A stretch of DNA of 55,945 nt. It comes from Bacteroidales bacterium (GTDB lineage: Bacteria > Bacteroidota > Bacteroidia > Bacteroidales > VadinHA17). Positions 18,202 through 27,162 of the stretch are shown piece after piece. Position 1 is the first letter of the stretch. Each line of letters starts with the position of its first letter. The position numbers were made by a program, and so were the translations under genes. The stretch spans positions 7,011 to 62,955 of the forward strand of contig PLNF01000078.1 of NCBI GenBank assembly GCA_003141715.1, in the 5' to 3' direction. The notes under the pieces are model-generated. The model made no database searches, was not told the DNA's origin, and worked only from the letters and a program-made list of their open reading frames with translations.

Positions 18202-20004
18202 TTATTTATAAAGCGCTCCGTAAGTCTGGCAAGCCCTGTAATCAGATCCTTCCTTATCCATCCCGAAGGCATTCCATGAACTTGGACGGAACACTTTATC
18301 CTCAACAACATTATGCATACAAACAGGTATTCTGAGGATTGAGGCGAGAGTGATCAGATCGGCTCCGATATGGCCATAGCTCGATGCGCTATGATTAGCG
18401 CCCCAGTTTGACATTACTGAGTAGACATCAGTGAATGGTCCTTTGCCTGTCAGTCTTGGAGCAAACCATGTTGTAGGCCATGTAGGATCCGTCCTGTCAG
18501 TGAGAATTTTATTCATTTTTTCAGGAAGTTCAACTGACCAGCCTTCTGCCAGTTGAAGGACCGGTCCCAGCCCTTTTACCAGGTTGACTCTCGAAATAGT
18601 GATCGGCATGACGCCTTTTGTATCAAATTGTGATGAGAAGCCTCCACCCCTGAAATATCCGGTATTGGCTGGTGGCCAATGTGTTGCTTCAAGACAGGCT
18701 GCAGCATCTTTTCCTGTAATTTCCCAAAATGGTTTAATGCATGACTCTTTCTTACTGGTTTGTCTGCCAGAAAAATCAAGAGCAGATGCTCCTGAATTGA
18801 TGAGGTGAATGACTCCGTTTGATGCAAGACTCTCGGGCTTTATCTTTGTTACTCTTTTAATTGCCTCAGGGCTCCAGTAGGTTCGGATATCTGAAAACAT
18901 TTGTGCTGTATTTGTAAGAAGATATCCAAAAAGCATTGGTACACCATTCATTGCATCATTCTCTGTGGCAACCAGATATGGAGGTCTGATTCCGTTCCAG
19001 TCAAATGAGGAACAGAGAATTGCCTCAAGAAAATCTCCGTTTGGCATATGATCGGTCCATTGCCGCTGACCCTGGAAACCTGAAAGTATAGCATTATGAC
19101 CCAGTGCCTCTTCACCAAAGCCAAGTTTCTTGAGCTTCGGATTGCCGACCATCAGATCGCGGGCAATGAGTGTCATTTTAACAACAGTCTCCCATTCCTT
19201 ATCTTTCTGTTTTCTTGACTTTTGAGCTGTATTCAGATCTTTTCCTTCCTTGCAGTTTTTCTTTGTCCATTCAAGTGCTTTTATGAATTCCTTTTTATCA
19301 AAAATCTCTTCGTTTAATCTCCGGTTGAATTCACTCATATCAACATACTCATTTCGCATTCCAAGATATTCCTGGAAAAAATCTTCACGTACAATTGATC
19401 CGGCTATCCCCATCGAAACCGATCCCATTGAAAGATATGATTTACCTTTCATTAATGATACTGCCAGTCCTGCACGTACAAACCTCAGAATTTTTTCACT
19501 GACATCTTCAGGTATTGACTGGTCGCCAGAATCCTGCACATCATGTCCGTAAATACCGAAAGCAGGCAGTCCCTTCATTGCATGTCCGGCCAGAGCTGCA
19601 GCAAGGTAAACCGCACCAGGTCTTTCCGTTCCGTTAAATCCCCAGATAGCTTTTGGAATATCACTATTCATGTCAATTGTTTCGCTTCCATAGCACCAGC
19701 ATGGAGTAACAGTTAAGCTGACACCAACCCCGTACTTACTGAATTTCTCAGCACACATTGCTGCTTCAGCAACACCTCCGATACAGGTATCGGCAATAAC
19801 AGACTCAACAGGTTTGCCATTCGGATATTTCAGATTTGATGAAATAAGTTTTGCGGCATTCTTTGCCATATTCATAGTCTGGTCTTCGAGTGACTCCCTG
19901 ACTCCACGCATCCTGCCGTCGATTACAGGACGTACTCCGACTTTTGGGTAATCACCAATAACTGTCTGATAGTTGTGATTTACCTTTAACTCATTATTAG
20001 CCAT
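18202..20004 (-). CDS. fucI: L-fucose isomerase
   Basis: The ORF track starts at 20082, but the start at 20004 ([20 protein letters not shown]) gives 600 aa, close to the usual 590. It interconverts L-fucose and L-fuculose with a Mn2+ site. Family segments are [73 protein letters not shown] (metal-ligand Glu region) and [18 protein letters not shown] (C-terminal His). It is the first gene of the minus-strand run leading to fucK. The leader has a good -7 box at 20049-20056 and a CACAAAGG-type repeat just upstream. Confidence 0.96.
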   Translation of the reverse strand: MANNELKVNHNYQTVIGDYPKVGVRPVIDGRMRGVRESLEDQTMNMAKNAAKLISSNLKYPNGKPVESVIADTCIGGVAEAAMCAEKFSKYGVGVSLTVTPCWCYGSETIDMNSDIPKAIWGFNGTERPGAVYLAAALAGHAMKGLPAFGIYGHDVQDSGDQSIPEDVSEKILRFVRAGLAVSLMKGKSYLSMGSVSMGIAGSIVREDFFQEYLGMRNEYVDMSEFNRRLNEEIFDKKEFIKALEWTKKNCKEGKDLNTAQKSRKQKDKEWETVVKMTLIARDLMVGNPKLKKLGFGEEALGHNAILSGFQGQRQWTDHMPNGDFLEAILCSSFDWNGIRPPYLVATENDAMNGVPMLFGYLLTNTAQMFSDIRTYWSPEAIKRVTKIKPESLASNGVIHLINSGASALDFSGRQTSKKESCIKPFWEITGKDAAACLEATHWPPANTGYFRGGGFSSQFDTKGVMPITISRVNLVKGLGPVLQLAEGWSVELPEKMNKILTDRTDPTWPTTWFAPRLTGKGPFTDVYSVMSNWGANHSASSYGHIGADLITLASILRIPVCMHNVVEDKVFRPSSWNAFGMDKEGSDYRACQTYGALYK

Positions 20005-20048
20005 TTGATCTAATGTTTTATAAATTTTAAATTCAAATTGAAGATTAA

Positions 20049-20056
20049 CAAATATA
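20049..20056 (-). promoter_or_regulatory. -7 element of the fucI promoter
   Basis: The minus strand reads TATATTTG, an exact TAnnTTTG match, 45 bases upstream of the fucI start at 20004. A TTTG lies 23 bases further upstream (20080-20083), inside the CACAAAGG repeat, slightly beyond the usual spacing. Confidence 0.45.
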
Positions 20057-20072
20057 AGTTTTTTTAATTCAT

Positions 20073-20119
20073 TTAACCACAAAGGATCACAAAGTAAAAC
20101 TCAAAGTATCACAAAGGGA
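20073..20119. repeat. CACAAAGG-type intergenic repeat (fucI/lipA)
   Basis: Reads ttaaccacaaaggatcacaaag and continues with further CACAAAG and CTCAAAG units. It lies between the divergent fucI and lipA genes. Related repeats occur at 25557-25585, 25619-25673 and, more diverged, 31041-31092. Confidence 0.65.
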
Positions 20120-20146
20120 AAAGCCAAAAAAACTGGTTCTTTTTTG

Positions 20147-20154
20147 TAACTTTG
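20147..20154 (+). promoter_or_regulatory. -7 element of the lipA-lipB-recJ promoter
   Basis: TAACTTTG is an exact TAnnTTTG match 26 bases before the lipA ATG. No TTTG is present at the -33 position, so this is a partial promoter call. Confidence 0.4.
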
Positions 20155-20180
20155 ACACATCCAAAGTAAAAAACTTTCAG

Positions 20181-21041
20181 ATGCAAAAAAGAAGACATTT
20201 ACCCGGCTGGCTGAAAATGCAGAGAGCCAGCGGAGAAACCTATTCAATGGTTAAGCATATAGTCGTCGAAAATCATCTTCATACAATCTGCACCAGCGGG
20301 AACTGTCCGAATATTGGTGAATGCTGGAACAGGGGTACTGCCACATTTATGATACTAGGTGATATCTGCACAAGAGCATGTAAATTCTGTGCGACAAAAA
20401 CCGGAAGACCTCTTCCTCCCGATCCAAATGAACCTGACCGTCTGGCTGAATCGATTAAAGCCATGAGGTTAAAGCATTGTGTTATCACCTCTGTCGACCG
20501 TGATGATCTGCCTGATGGCGGAGCATCAGTCTGGGCAGAGACTATAAGGCGGATTAAAGAGGTGAATTCTGATACTACTATGGAAACTTTAATTCCAGAT
20601 TTTGACGCTAATCCTGAATATATTCAAAAGATTATTGATGCAGGACCTGATGTGATATCTCATAACGTTGAGACCGTAAAACGGCTTACTCCTGTCATCC
20701 GTACAAAAGCAAAATATGAAAGGAGTCTTGATGTTATAAAATATATCTCAGGAAAAGGGAAAACTGCGAAATCAGGATTTATGTTAGGACTTGGAGAAAG
20801 TGAAGATGAAACCTTTCAGACAATCAGTGATCTTTATGCCTCAGGCTGTAGAATTCTGACTATAGGGCAATACCTTCAGCCCGGGAAAGAATATATGGAA
20901 GTGGCAGAATATATTCGTCCGGAAAAATTTGAAGAATACAGAATTAAGGCTCTCGGACTTGGCTTTTCTTTTGTGGAGAGCAGTCCCCTGGTGCGTTCAT
21001 CTTTTCATGCAGAAAATCATATAAAGGCTCAATATATATAG
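20181..21041 (+). CDS. lipA: Lipoyl synthase (radical SAM)
   Basis: 286 aa. It inserts two sulfurs into protein-bound octanoyl groups to make lipoyl cofactors for 2-oxoacid dehydrogenases and the glycine cleavage system. The auxiliary Fe-S cluster cysteines are C37, C42 and C48 (CTSGNCPNIGEC) and the radical SAM cysteines are C63, C67 and C70 (CTRACKFC). The conserved C-terminal Arg-Ser-Ser element is present as SSPLVRSSFHA. The start MQKRRHLPGWLK is typical. It leads a likely operon with lipB and recJ, so octanoyl transfer and sulfur insertion are made together. Confidence 0.97.
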   Translation: MQKRRHLPGWLKMQRASGETYSMVKHIVVENHLHTICTSGNCPNIGECWNRGTATFMILGDICTRACKFCATKTGRPLPPDPNEPDRLAESIKAMRLKHCVITSVDRDDLPDGGASVWAETIRRIKEVNSDTTMETLIPDFDANPEYIQKIIDAGPDVISHNVETVKRLTPVIRTKAKYERSLDVIKYISGKGKTAKSGFMLGLGESEDETFQTISDLYASGCRILTIGQYLQPGKEYMEVAEYIRPEKFEEYRIKALGLGFSFVESSPLVRSSFHAENHIKAQYI

Positions 21042-21075
21042 TTATATTAGCATCAATTATTGAGAAAATTAAAAA

Positions 21076-21786
21076 TTGAGCTATAGCGTTATATACAAGG
21101 ATATTGGGCAAAAAGATTATAAAGAGACCTGGGATTATCAGGCTGATATCTTTAACAGACTCGTCGACAGTAAAAAACCGGGAACCAAGGCTGGCGAATC
21201 TTACCAAAATATTCTGCCTGGGACACTTATTTTTGTAGAGCACCCTCATGTTTATACACTTGGGAAAAGCGGCTCGGAGAATAATCTGCTGCTCGACTTC
21301 ATTCAGCTTCAGGCAAAGAATGCCTCATTCTACAGGATTGACCGCGGGGGAGATATAACTTATCATGGTCCCGGCCAAATTGTAGGTTATCCCATTTTTG
21401 ATCTTGAGTTAATTAAGATTGGCCTTAAAGAGTATATTTACAGGCTCGAAGAGGCAATCATAAGAACATTAAATGAATTTGGTTTAACTGCTTCAAGACT
21501 TGAGGGAGGTACCGGTGTGTGGCTAGATCCGGAGACTGCCGGGAAAGCCAGAAAAATTTGTGCAATCGGAGTCAAGGCAAGCAGATATGTAACAATGCAT
21601 GGTTTTGCCTTCAATGTTAATACCGACCTGACATACTTTAATAATATCAACCCTTGCGGATTTACTGATAAGGGAGTTACTTCACTTCAAAAAGAGTTGG
21701 GAGTCAGACAGGATTTTGAATCTGTAAAAAGCAAAGTGAAAGAAAATCTGCAGGAAGTATTTGATTTAAATTGGATTAAGGAGTAA
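21076..21786 (+). CDS. lipB: Octanoyl-ACP:protein octanoyltransferase (TTG start)
   Basis: 236 aa. It moves octanoyl from acyl carrier protein to lipoyl domains, giving LipA its substrate. Motifs are RGGDITYHGPGQIVGYP, KICAIGVKASRYVTMHGFAF with the catalytic Lys, and NINPCGFTDKGV with the catalytic Cys. The start codon is TTG at 21076: an in-frame TAA lies at 21070-21072, and translation from TTG gives SYSVIYKDIGQKDYKETWDY, the expected N-terminus. Spacing to lipA is 34 bases; recJ follows after 4 bases. Confidence 0.95.
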   Translation: MSYSVIYKDIGQKDYKETWDYQADIFNRLVDSKKPGTKAGESYQNILPGTLIFVEHPHVYTLGKSGSENNLLLDFIQLQAKNASFYRIDRGGDITYHGPGQIVGYPIFDLELIKIGLKEYIYRLEEAIIRTLNEFGLTASRLEGGTGVWLDPETAGKARKICAIGVKASRYVTMHGFAFNVNTDLTYFNNINPCGFTDKGVTSLQKELGVRQDFESVKSKVKENLQEVFDLNWIKE

Positions 21787-21790
21787 AAAG

Positions 21791-23512
21791 ATGGAAAAAA
21801 GATGGGTTGTGAAAGAAAAAGGAGATACTGCAGTTGTAAAACAGCTTGCAGGGGCTCTGGGTGTTTCGGAATCTCTGGCGAATCTGATGGCCCAGCGTAA
21901 TATTTCCTCTGCTGATGAAGCAACCGCTTTCTTTAACCCAAGTCTCGATTATCTTCACGATCCTTTTCTTATGAAAGACATGAATATTGCTGTTGACAGG
22001 ATCTCTTCTGCTGTAAAAAAGAATGAAAGAATACTTGTGTACGGTGATTATGATGTTGATGGAACCACTGCCGTCGCTCTTATGTACTCATTTCTGAAAG
22101 ATCAGTATTCAAATGTAGAATATTATATACCCGACAGATACAAAGAGGGTTATGGTGTGTCATTTCAGGGGCTTGATTTTGCTTATCAGAATAACTGTAA
22201 GGTGGTAATCACGCTCGACTGTGGTATCAAAGCAGTTGAAAAAGTAAAATATGCACGCACCAAAGGACTCGATGTTATCATCTGCGATCATCATTACCCT
22301 GGAGATGAAATACCTAAAGCATTAGCTGTTCTTGATCCAAAACAGCCGTCGTGCAGTTACCCCTATAAAGAATTATCGGGATGTGGTGTAGGATTCAAGT
22401 TGGTTCATGCTTATTCAAGGGTACATGGCATTCCATTCAGTAAAATAGCCCACTATCTTGATCTTGTTGCTGTCAGCATAGCATCGGACATTGTTCCCCT
22501 TACAGGAGAAAACAGGATAATGGCATATTTTGGCCTTAAAAGATTAAATGAATCTCCCCGTACCGGACTGAAAGAGATAATCCGCGAATCGGAAGTAACA
22601 AAAGCACTCACAATTGAGGATGTGGTTTTTAAAATTGGTCCCAGAATAAATGCAGCCGGAAGAATGGAGACAGGAAGTAAGGCTGTTGACCTGCTTGTTT
22701 CAAGTGATACCCGGCTAGCTACAGAAATAAGCAAGGAGATCAATAATTTCAATATAGAACGACGGAGTGTTGATCGTATAATAACAACAGAGGCAATGCG
22801 AATGATTGCCGAAGATCAGAGAACCGTAAATTCGAGAACGACTGTACTTTATAACCCAACCTGGAAAAAAGGAGTGATCGGAATTGTTGCTTCAAGATTA
22901 ATTGAGACATATTACCGGCCAACAGTTATTCTTACTGAATCAAACGGTTTTGCAACAGGTTCCGCCAGGTCAGTTCAGGGTTACGATCTGTACCAGGCAA
23001 TTGAAGCATGCAGCGATCTGCTTGAGAGTTTCGGGGGACATATGTTTGCGGCTGGTCTGACTTTGAAAAAAGAGAATATCCGGCCATTTATGGAAAGATT
23101 TGAACGATATGTAAACAGCACAATAACTGAGGAACAACTGGTCCCACGTATTTTTATTGATGCAGAACTCTTATTTTCTGAAATTAATGAAGAATTTTTT
23201 AAAACAATGAGCCAGTTTCAGCCTTTTGGACCTGAAAACATGTCCCCGGTTTTCGTTTCACGGAATGTATTTGATACAGGATCAGGTCGTATGGTTGGAT
23301 CGAGCGGTGAACATCTTAAACTTGATCTTTGTCAGGAATCTACAGGTCAGAAAAGTTTCTCCGCTATTGCATTCAGTCAGGCTAACCATTTTGAGTACAT
23401 AAAATGGGGGAATCCTTTTGATATTTGTTATTCATTGGAGATGAATGAGTTCAGAGGAAACAGGAACCTTCAGCTTAATGTAAGGGATATAAAAACACCA
23501 GAGCCCAAATAG
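21791..23512 (+). CDS. recJ: Single-stranded-DNA-specific 5'-3' exonuclease
   Basis: 573 aa. RecJ degrades single-stranded DNA in recombination and repair. DHH-family motifs are VYGDYDVDGTTAVALMYSFL (motif I), the DHH motif in ICDHHYPG, and SGCGVGFKLVHAY. The DHHA1 part carries GSARSVQGYDLYQAIEACSD and the SFGGHMFAAGL glycine-rich loop, followed by the OB-fold region (PFGPENMSPVF). An AAGGAG Shine-Dalgarno-like sequence lies about 8 bases before the ATG, overlapping the end of lipB. The pairing with the lip genes looks positional rather than functional. Confidence 0.96.
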   Translation: MEKRWVVKEKGDTAVVKQLAGALGVSESLANLMAQRNISSADEATAFFNPSLDYLHDPFLMKDMNIAVDRISSAVKKNERILVYGDYDVDGTTAVALMYSFLKDQYSNVEYYIPDRYKEGYGVSFQGLDFAYQNNCKVVITLDCGIKAVEKVKYARTKGLDVIICDHHYPGDEIPKALAVLDPKQPSCSYPYKELSGCGVGFKLVHAYSRVHGIPFSKIAHYLDLVAVSIASDIVPLTGENRIMAYFGLKRLNESPRTGLKEIIRESEVTKALTIEDVVFKIGPRINAAGRMETGSKAVDLLVSSDTRLATEISKEINNFNIERRSVDRIITTEAMRMIAEDQRTVNSRTTVLYNPTWKKGVIGIVASRLIETYYRPTVILTESNGFATGSARSVQGYDLYQAIEACSDLLESFGGHMFAAGLTLKKENIRPFMERFERYVNSTITEEQLVPRIFIDAELLFSEINEEFFKTMSQFQPFGPENMSPVFVSRNVFDTGSGRMVGSSGEHLKLDLCQESTGQKSFSAIAFSQANHFEYIKWGNPFDICYSLEMNEFRGNRNLQLNVRDIKTPEPK

Positions 23513-23575
23513 GCTAGAGGCTGCAGTCAACAGGCGACAGTGCAAGACCCCAAGACAGCAGACTGCATGACTATT

Positions 23576-25609
23576 TTAAAACCAAACTCTGAATTGCATT
23601 TTAATTTCATCGGCATTTTCACCTGACTTTCCATTCGTGACTTTTGTAGTTATCCCATATTTGATTCTCAACTCTGCAAAATCCCTTATCTTCCATTTTG
23701 CCATAATATAGCTTCTGCTGCCTTCTCCATATAATGCAGGAATACTGTAACTATAAAGAAGATCATTTTCGTAGGTATAAATTCTGGAATCCCAGTCGTC
23801 AGTATTGAAAAGGCAATATCTGGCCCAAAGTGTAACAGGTATCTTCCTGAAGCTGTAACTTATTTCCTGAAAAAGAATCATTCCCGTACTTCCGGAAGGA
23901 TTAACTATTTTAAAATCGACACGTGTCCCTAACGTCAGATTATTTTGAACTGAATAATGTGCAGACGCCTTAAAACTTCTTGTAATAAGCTTTTCCTGAT
24001 CGGGTATCCCTTGATTTTCAGCATTATCTGCAATTGATAACCGGTAATTATATGATGCATCAACGGAAAATTTTTCTGAAGGCAAAAATCTGACCTTTAT
24101 CTCCTGCCTCACTCCCCAGGAAGGAGCGCTGCAACGGTACTTTAGCCATGGGGAATGCTGAATATCAAATCCTCCGCTTATAAAGAGATGCCTGGCTGCT
24201 TCGAATGTGAAATTTTCCAGAACCCCATTTTCATTCGTAGTTTTTGAACCGGTTCCGGGTCCCTGTCCGTAGAAAGTTGTATAACCCGGGTTATAGTTTC
24301 TGAATAAGAAATTGATGGTTAACCGGTCAGACGGTCTGAATGAAATTCCTTGCACAAATGCATGCTTATTATTATCATCGACTGTCAACTCCCCGAAGAG
24401 CAAAATTTTCTTAACAAGGCTATTGTAATAAATAGTATAAAGACAATTTTTGTCACCTGTAAAATCATAGATCTTCACAGGATCATTCCCTGTAATTTTT
24501 ACGGGAAGCGAAAGCCTGTTTTCCGACCAGACAAGTCCAACTTTCAGGTTATCAATGTTGTATGAAAGTGATATTCCGTATGCCAAATTGGAAACAGCAT
24601 CTTTCTTGTTCAGAAGGGAAGGAGTATTGTGTATTCCTGCCAGATAGAAATTTTCGATGTAATTATTCTCAGAGCCTGATGATGAGGCAATAGTGGCATC
24701 TGAATAGTTTTTTGAAAAAAACATTGACAATTCAAGATTTTTGGCCGAAAACTGAGCAGCCACACCTCTGAAAAATTTATTCTCTTCTGTTGATGTGTAC
24801 GGCTTAATCTCATCACTGGCTGACATATAACCTGGTGTCGTAAGAGAAATGCCTCTGCGGATACCGGTATTAATATTTGTACCCTGACCAAACCGGGCTG
24901 AATAGTCGCCGACAATAATTCTCCTGATCAGTCCGCTTCCACTAAAAGCGAGGTGAGCTGAAAGAAAATCGGGAAGAGGAGGATCCCCACTGATTAGTTT
25001 CTCCCCGGGATCTTTCTCCATCGTAAATCCGCCGGAAAATCCACCGGAAGTAAATTTGTATTTTGTCAGGATTTCCCATGCTGAACCTAAGTATGATGTA
25101 TCGTCATTCCCTGATTTCAGAGAGAGATTTGATATCATTGAGTTTCTCCATCTGGCAGAATCTGAATTATTTACCAATTTATTTTCAAGAGTAATGAAAG
25201 GGATAATCATTTCGGCGGTTTCTCTATCAAATCCGGGGATATTTGCCAACTCGTATACAGAAACTATTTGTCCGGAGTTATGAACATATTCTGCCAATGC
25301 TTTTACCTGGAAATCAGAAAGAAAAAATAATCTTGAAATTTCCTCTTCAATTGAAAAATTGATCTTTACCGGGTTTTCGGCAAGTTCCTGAAGCCTTTCA
25401 ATAAAGGTTGAAACAGCTTCCGGATCTGAGTCATCAGCTGCAAGTTCTTCAGCAACTTCAGTGATTGTTTCAGATAGTTTTTCTGATTGCCCATTTACAA
25501 AAAGAGGAGTTGTGATAAATAATAATAAAAGAATAGAATTGATACTAAATCCTTTTTTAACCGCAAAGGGCACAAAGGTTTGCACATTTGATATTTCATT
25601 CTCATTCAT
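23576..25609 (-). CDS. Exported helix-hairpin-helix / outer-membrane beta-barrel protein
   Basis: 677 aa. A signal peptide (SINSILLLLFITTPLFVNG) lies behind an unusually long N-terminal segment. Residues about 40-150 are helical and contain ComEA-like helix-hairpin-helix elements (SDFQVKALAEYVHNSGQIVSVYELANIPGF). The rest, about 160-677, alternates aromatic and polar residues as in outer-membrane beta-barrels and ends in the aromatic MQFRVWF. This architecture is a conserved Bacteroidota family of unknown function; DNA uptake is a guess from the HHH element only. It follows the PorV-like gene on the same strand by 68 bases. Codons 9-18 come from a CACAAAGG-type repeat (QTFVPFAVKK), so the native start may have been altered; no later ATG exists before the signal peptide. 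Confidence 0.75.
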   Translation of the reverse strand: MNENEISNVQTFVPFAVKKGFSINSILLLLFITTPLFVNGQSEKLSETITEVAEELAADDSDPEAVSTFIERLQELAENPVKINFSIEEEISRLFFLSDFQVKALAEYVHNSGQIVSVYELANIPGFDRETAEMIIPFITLENKLVNNSDSARWRNSMISNLSLKSGNDDTSYLGSAWEILTKYKFTSGGFSGGFTMEKDPGEKLISGDPPLPDFLSAHLAFSGSGLIRRIIVGDYSARFGQGTNINTGIRRGISLTTPGYMSASDEIKPYTSTEENKFFRGVAAQFSAKNLELSMFFSKNYSDATIASSSGSENNYIENFYLAGIHNTPSLLNKKDAVSNLAYGISLSYNIDNLKVGLVWSENRLSLPVKITGNDPVKIYDFTGDKNCLYTIYYNSLVKKILLFGELTVDDNNKHAFVQGISFRPSDRLTINFLFRNYNPGYTTFYGQGPGTGSKTTNENGVLENFTFEAARHLFISGGFDIQHSPWLKYRCSAPSWGVRQEIKVRFLPSEKFSVDASYNYRLSIADNAENQGIPDQEKLITRSFKASAHYSVQNNLTLGTRVDFKIVNPSGSTGMILFQEISYSFRKIPVTLWARYCLFNTDDWDSRIYTYENDLLYSYSIPALYGEGSRSYIMAKWKIRDFAELRIKYGITTKVTNGKSGENADEIKMQFRVWF
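25557..25585. repeat. CACAAAGG-type repeat within the HHH gene 5' coding region
   Basis: Plus strand ttaaccgcaaagggcacaaag. It is inverted relative to the repeat at 25619-25673: 18 of 21 bases can pair with 25645-25665. The two copies flank the start codon of the HHH-barrel gene. Confidence 0.65.
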
Positions 25610-25618
25610 TTTTTCATG

Positions 25619-25673
25619 TCTTTTCTTTGCGTCCTTTGAGCCTTCTTTGTGAGCTTTGTGGTTAATGAATTTA
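25619..25673. repeat. CACAAAGG-type repeat upstream of the HHH gene
   Basis: On the minus strand it reads ttaaccacaaagctcacaaag followed by GGCTCAAAGGACGCAAAG units. It fills most of the gap between the PorV-like gene and the HHH-barrel gene and so forms the latter's leader. Confidence 0.65.
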
Positions 25674-25677
25674 AATA

Positions 25678-26505
25678 TTAACGGATTTTAAATATCAATG
25701 ATACAGAGGAAGTTACACCTAGTCTTTCATGAGTCACGAAACCTATATCCATCTGCACAATCTTTACCAGCCATCCTAATCCGAAACTAAAAGAATTATT
25801 GTCCGTACTAAATCCCCCTCTCAGCCAAAATTTCTTTGCTGCCTCATACTCAAAACCAGTTCTCACAATCAATCTACTTCCTGAACTCATTTCAGCTTCG
25901 ACCCCGGCAAAAAGTGATTTGTTAAGATAAGTTCCCGCACCAACCCTCACCGACATTGGCAGGAAAGTTTTTCTTAATGAATTAGGGACAGGATTAAAAA
26001 TATGAATACCAATCCTGGTGTTTTCGGAGGGAGTTATCAGCAGACCTGCTTCGCATGTAAGAGATTGAATATTATCATATTCCCCTGAAGTTCTTTCTGA
26101 AAAATAATCCACCTGTAACCCGGCAGATATTTTATTGGAAAGTTTCATTCCACAAGCCAGACCCGTCATATCCCTCTTAAAATCGGTATATCCGAAATGT
26201 GAATAGACGGCTCCAAGAGAGGCTTTTCCAGCCGGGATAATCAATCCAAGAGAACGTGTTCCAAGTTCACTTATATTGAATCTGTTTTGGTAGTTGAATC
26301 CAAATGAGAATGAGTTATTATAAGCCAGAGTTGCCTGATTATGGAATGAAGACCAGAAACCGTTCTTCATGATGCAGACATATCCTGTTCCTGCTTCACC
26401 TGCTCCTGCAGAAGGACGATACGGATCTCCTCCTGAAGCGGTTAAAGAGAAAAAAATAAATAAAACAGAAACAGATATTTTCAGCAGCGAGCTCAACTGT
26501 TTCAA
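25678..26505 (-). CDS. Predicted outer-membrane beta-barrel (PorV/UPF0164-like)
   Basis: 275 aa. An N-terminal signal peptide (KISVSVLFIFFSLTASG) is followed by YRPSAGAGEAGTGYVCIMKNGFWSSFHNQATLA, then alternating beta strands ending in SVSLIFKIR. The opening resembles the FadL/PorV fold, in which an N-terminal glycine-rich segment and a small helix precede the barrel. It lacks the recognisable signatures of PorV or PorQ proper, so a T9SS role is not claimed. It precedes the HHH-barrel gene on the same strand and the two probably form one unit. Confidence 0.65.
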   Translation of the reverse strand: MKQLSSLLKISVSVLFIFFSLTASGGDPYRPSAGAGEAGTGYVCIMKNGFWSSFHNQATLAYNNSFSFGFNYQNRFNISELGTRSLGLIIPAGKASLGAVYSHFGYTDFKRDMTGLACGMKLSNKISAGLQVDYFSERTSGEYDNIQSLTCEAGLLITPSENTRIGIHIFNPVPNSLRKTFLPMSVRVGAGTYLNKSLFAGVEAEMSSGSRLIVRTGFEYEAAKKFWLRGGFSTDNNSFSFGLGWLVKIVQMDIGFVTHERLGVTSSVSLIFKIR

Positions 26506-26525
26506 AAATTGTTACCATAAATATA

Positions 26526-26561
26526 CGAAAAAGTTCAATCCGGGTAACAGGATGGAACTTT
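26526..26561 (-). terminator. Intrinsic terminator of purE
   Basis: AAAGTTC-A-ATCC and GGAT-G-GAACTTT form a stem with one mismatch and an 8-base loop (26530-26561). On the minus strand it is followed by TTTTTC and lies directly after the purE stop codon. A T-run on the other side makes it symmetric. Confidence 0.75.
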
Positions 26562-26563
26562 TT

Positions 26564-27070
26564 TTAGTTTGTTTTGTATTGATATTTTACACCCTTTAAT
26601 TCTTCATTTGCCTGAACGATCTTCTTTTTGAGGGATTCCTTATACTTTATAACCTCTGACATTATTGCCTTATCACCGGTAGCGATAATCTGAGCTGCAA
26701 GGATCCCGGCATTCTGGGCGGCATTTACTCCTACGGTAGCTACAGGTATCCCGGGAGGCATCTGGAGAATAGAAAAAATTGAATCCAATCCTTCGAGCGA
26801 AGCCTTGATAGGTACACCAATAACAGGGAGCGGTGTCATTGCAGCAATCACACCCGGAAGATGGGCTGCCATTCCCGCCGCAGCTATAATCACTTTTATT
26901 CCCCGCGCTTCAGCATTTTTAGCAAATTTTTCAACCTCTTCGGGTGTTCTGTGTGCTGACAGTGCATTCATCTCAAAAGGTATCCTGAAATTATTTAATA
27001 TCTCTGCTGCTTTCTCCATAACAGGCAGGTCAGATGTGCTGCCCATTATGATGCTGACGATCGGTTCCAT
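26564..27070 (-). CDS. purE: N5-carboxyaminoimidazole ribonucleotide mutase
   Basis: 168 aa, the usual class I PurE length. It converts N5-CAIR to CAIR in purine synthesis. Family motifs are IIMGSTSDLPVMEKAAEIL, the active-site loop ALSAHRTPEEV, AAAGMAAHLPGVIAAMTPLP and GVPIKASLEGLDSIFSILQMP, followed by GVNAAQNAGILAAQI. It is divergent from hpt, another purine gene, and stands alone with its own terminator. Confidence 0.97.
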   Translation of the reverse strand: MEPIVSIIMGSTSDLPVMEKAAEILNNFRIPFEMNALSAHRTPEEVEKFAKNAEARGIKVIIAAAGMAAHLPGVIAAMTPLPVIGVPIKASLEGLDSIFSILQMPPGIPVATVGVNAAQNAGILAAQIIATGDKAIMSEVIKYKESLKKKIVQANEELKGVKYQYKTN

Positions 27071-27102
27071 TTAAAATAATTTAATTTAACTTGCTGATGA
27101 GG

Positions 27103-27110
27103 ACAAAAAT
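27103..27110 (-). promoter_or_regulatory. -7 element of the purE promoter
   Basis: The minus strand reads TATTTTTG, a full TAnnTTTG match 32 bases upstream of purE. On the other strand TATTTTCG at 27126-27133 is a one-mismatch candidate for hpt, so the two purine genes may share a compact divergent promoter. Confidence 0.4.
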
Positions 27111-27162
27111 AAGGTATTATTTTCATATTTTCGCACCGGCAAACAGTTCAAATATTGTCTTC

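Noticed and set aside
20005-20082. 26-residue N-terminal extension of FucI
   Set aside because: It covers the leader and the -7 box; the family start is MANNELKV at 20004.
27091-27162. 24-residue N-terminal extension of Hpt
   Set aside because: It overlaps the divergent promoter region; MKEIRILDKKF at 27163 is the family start.
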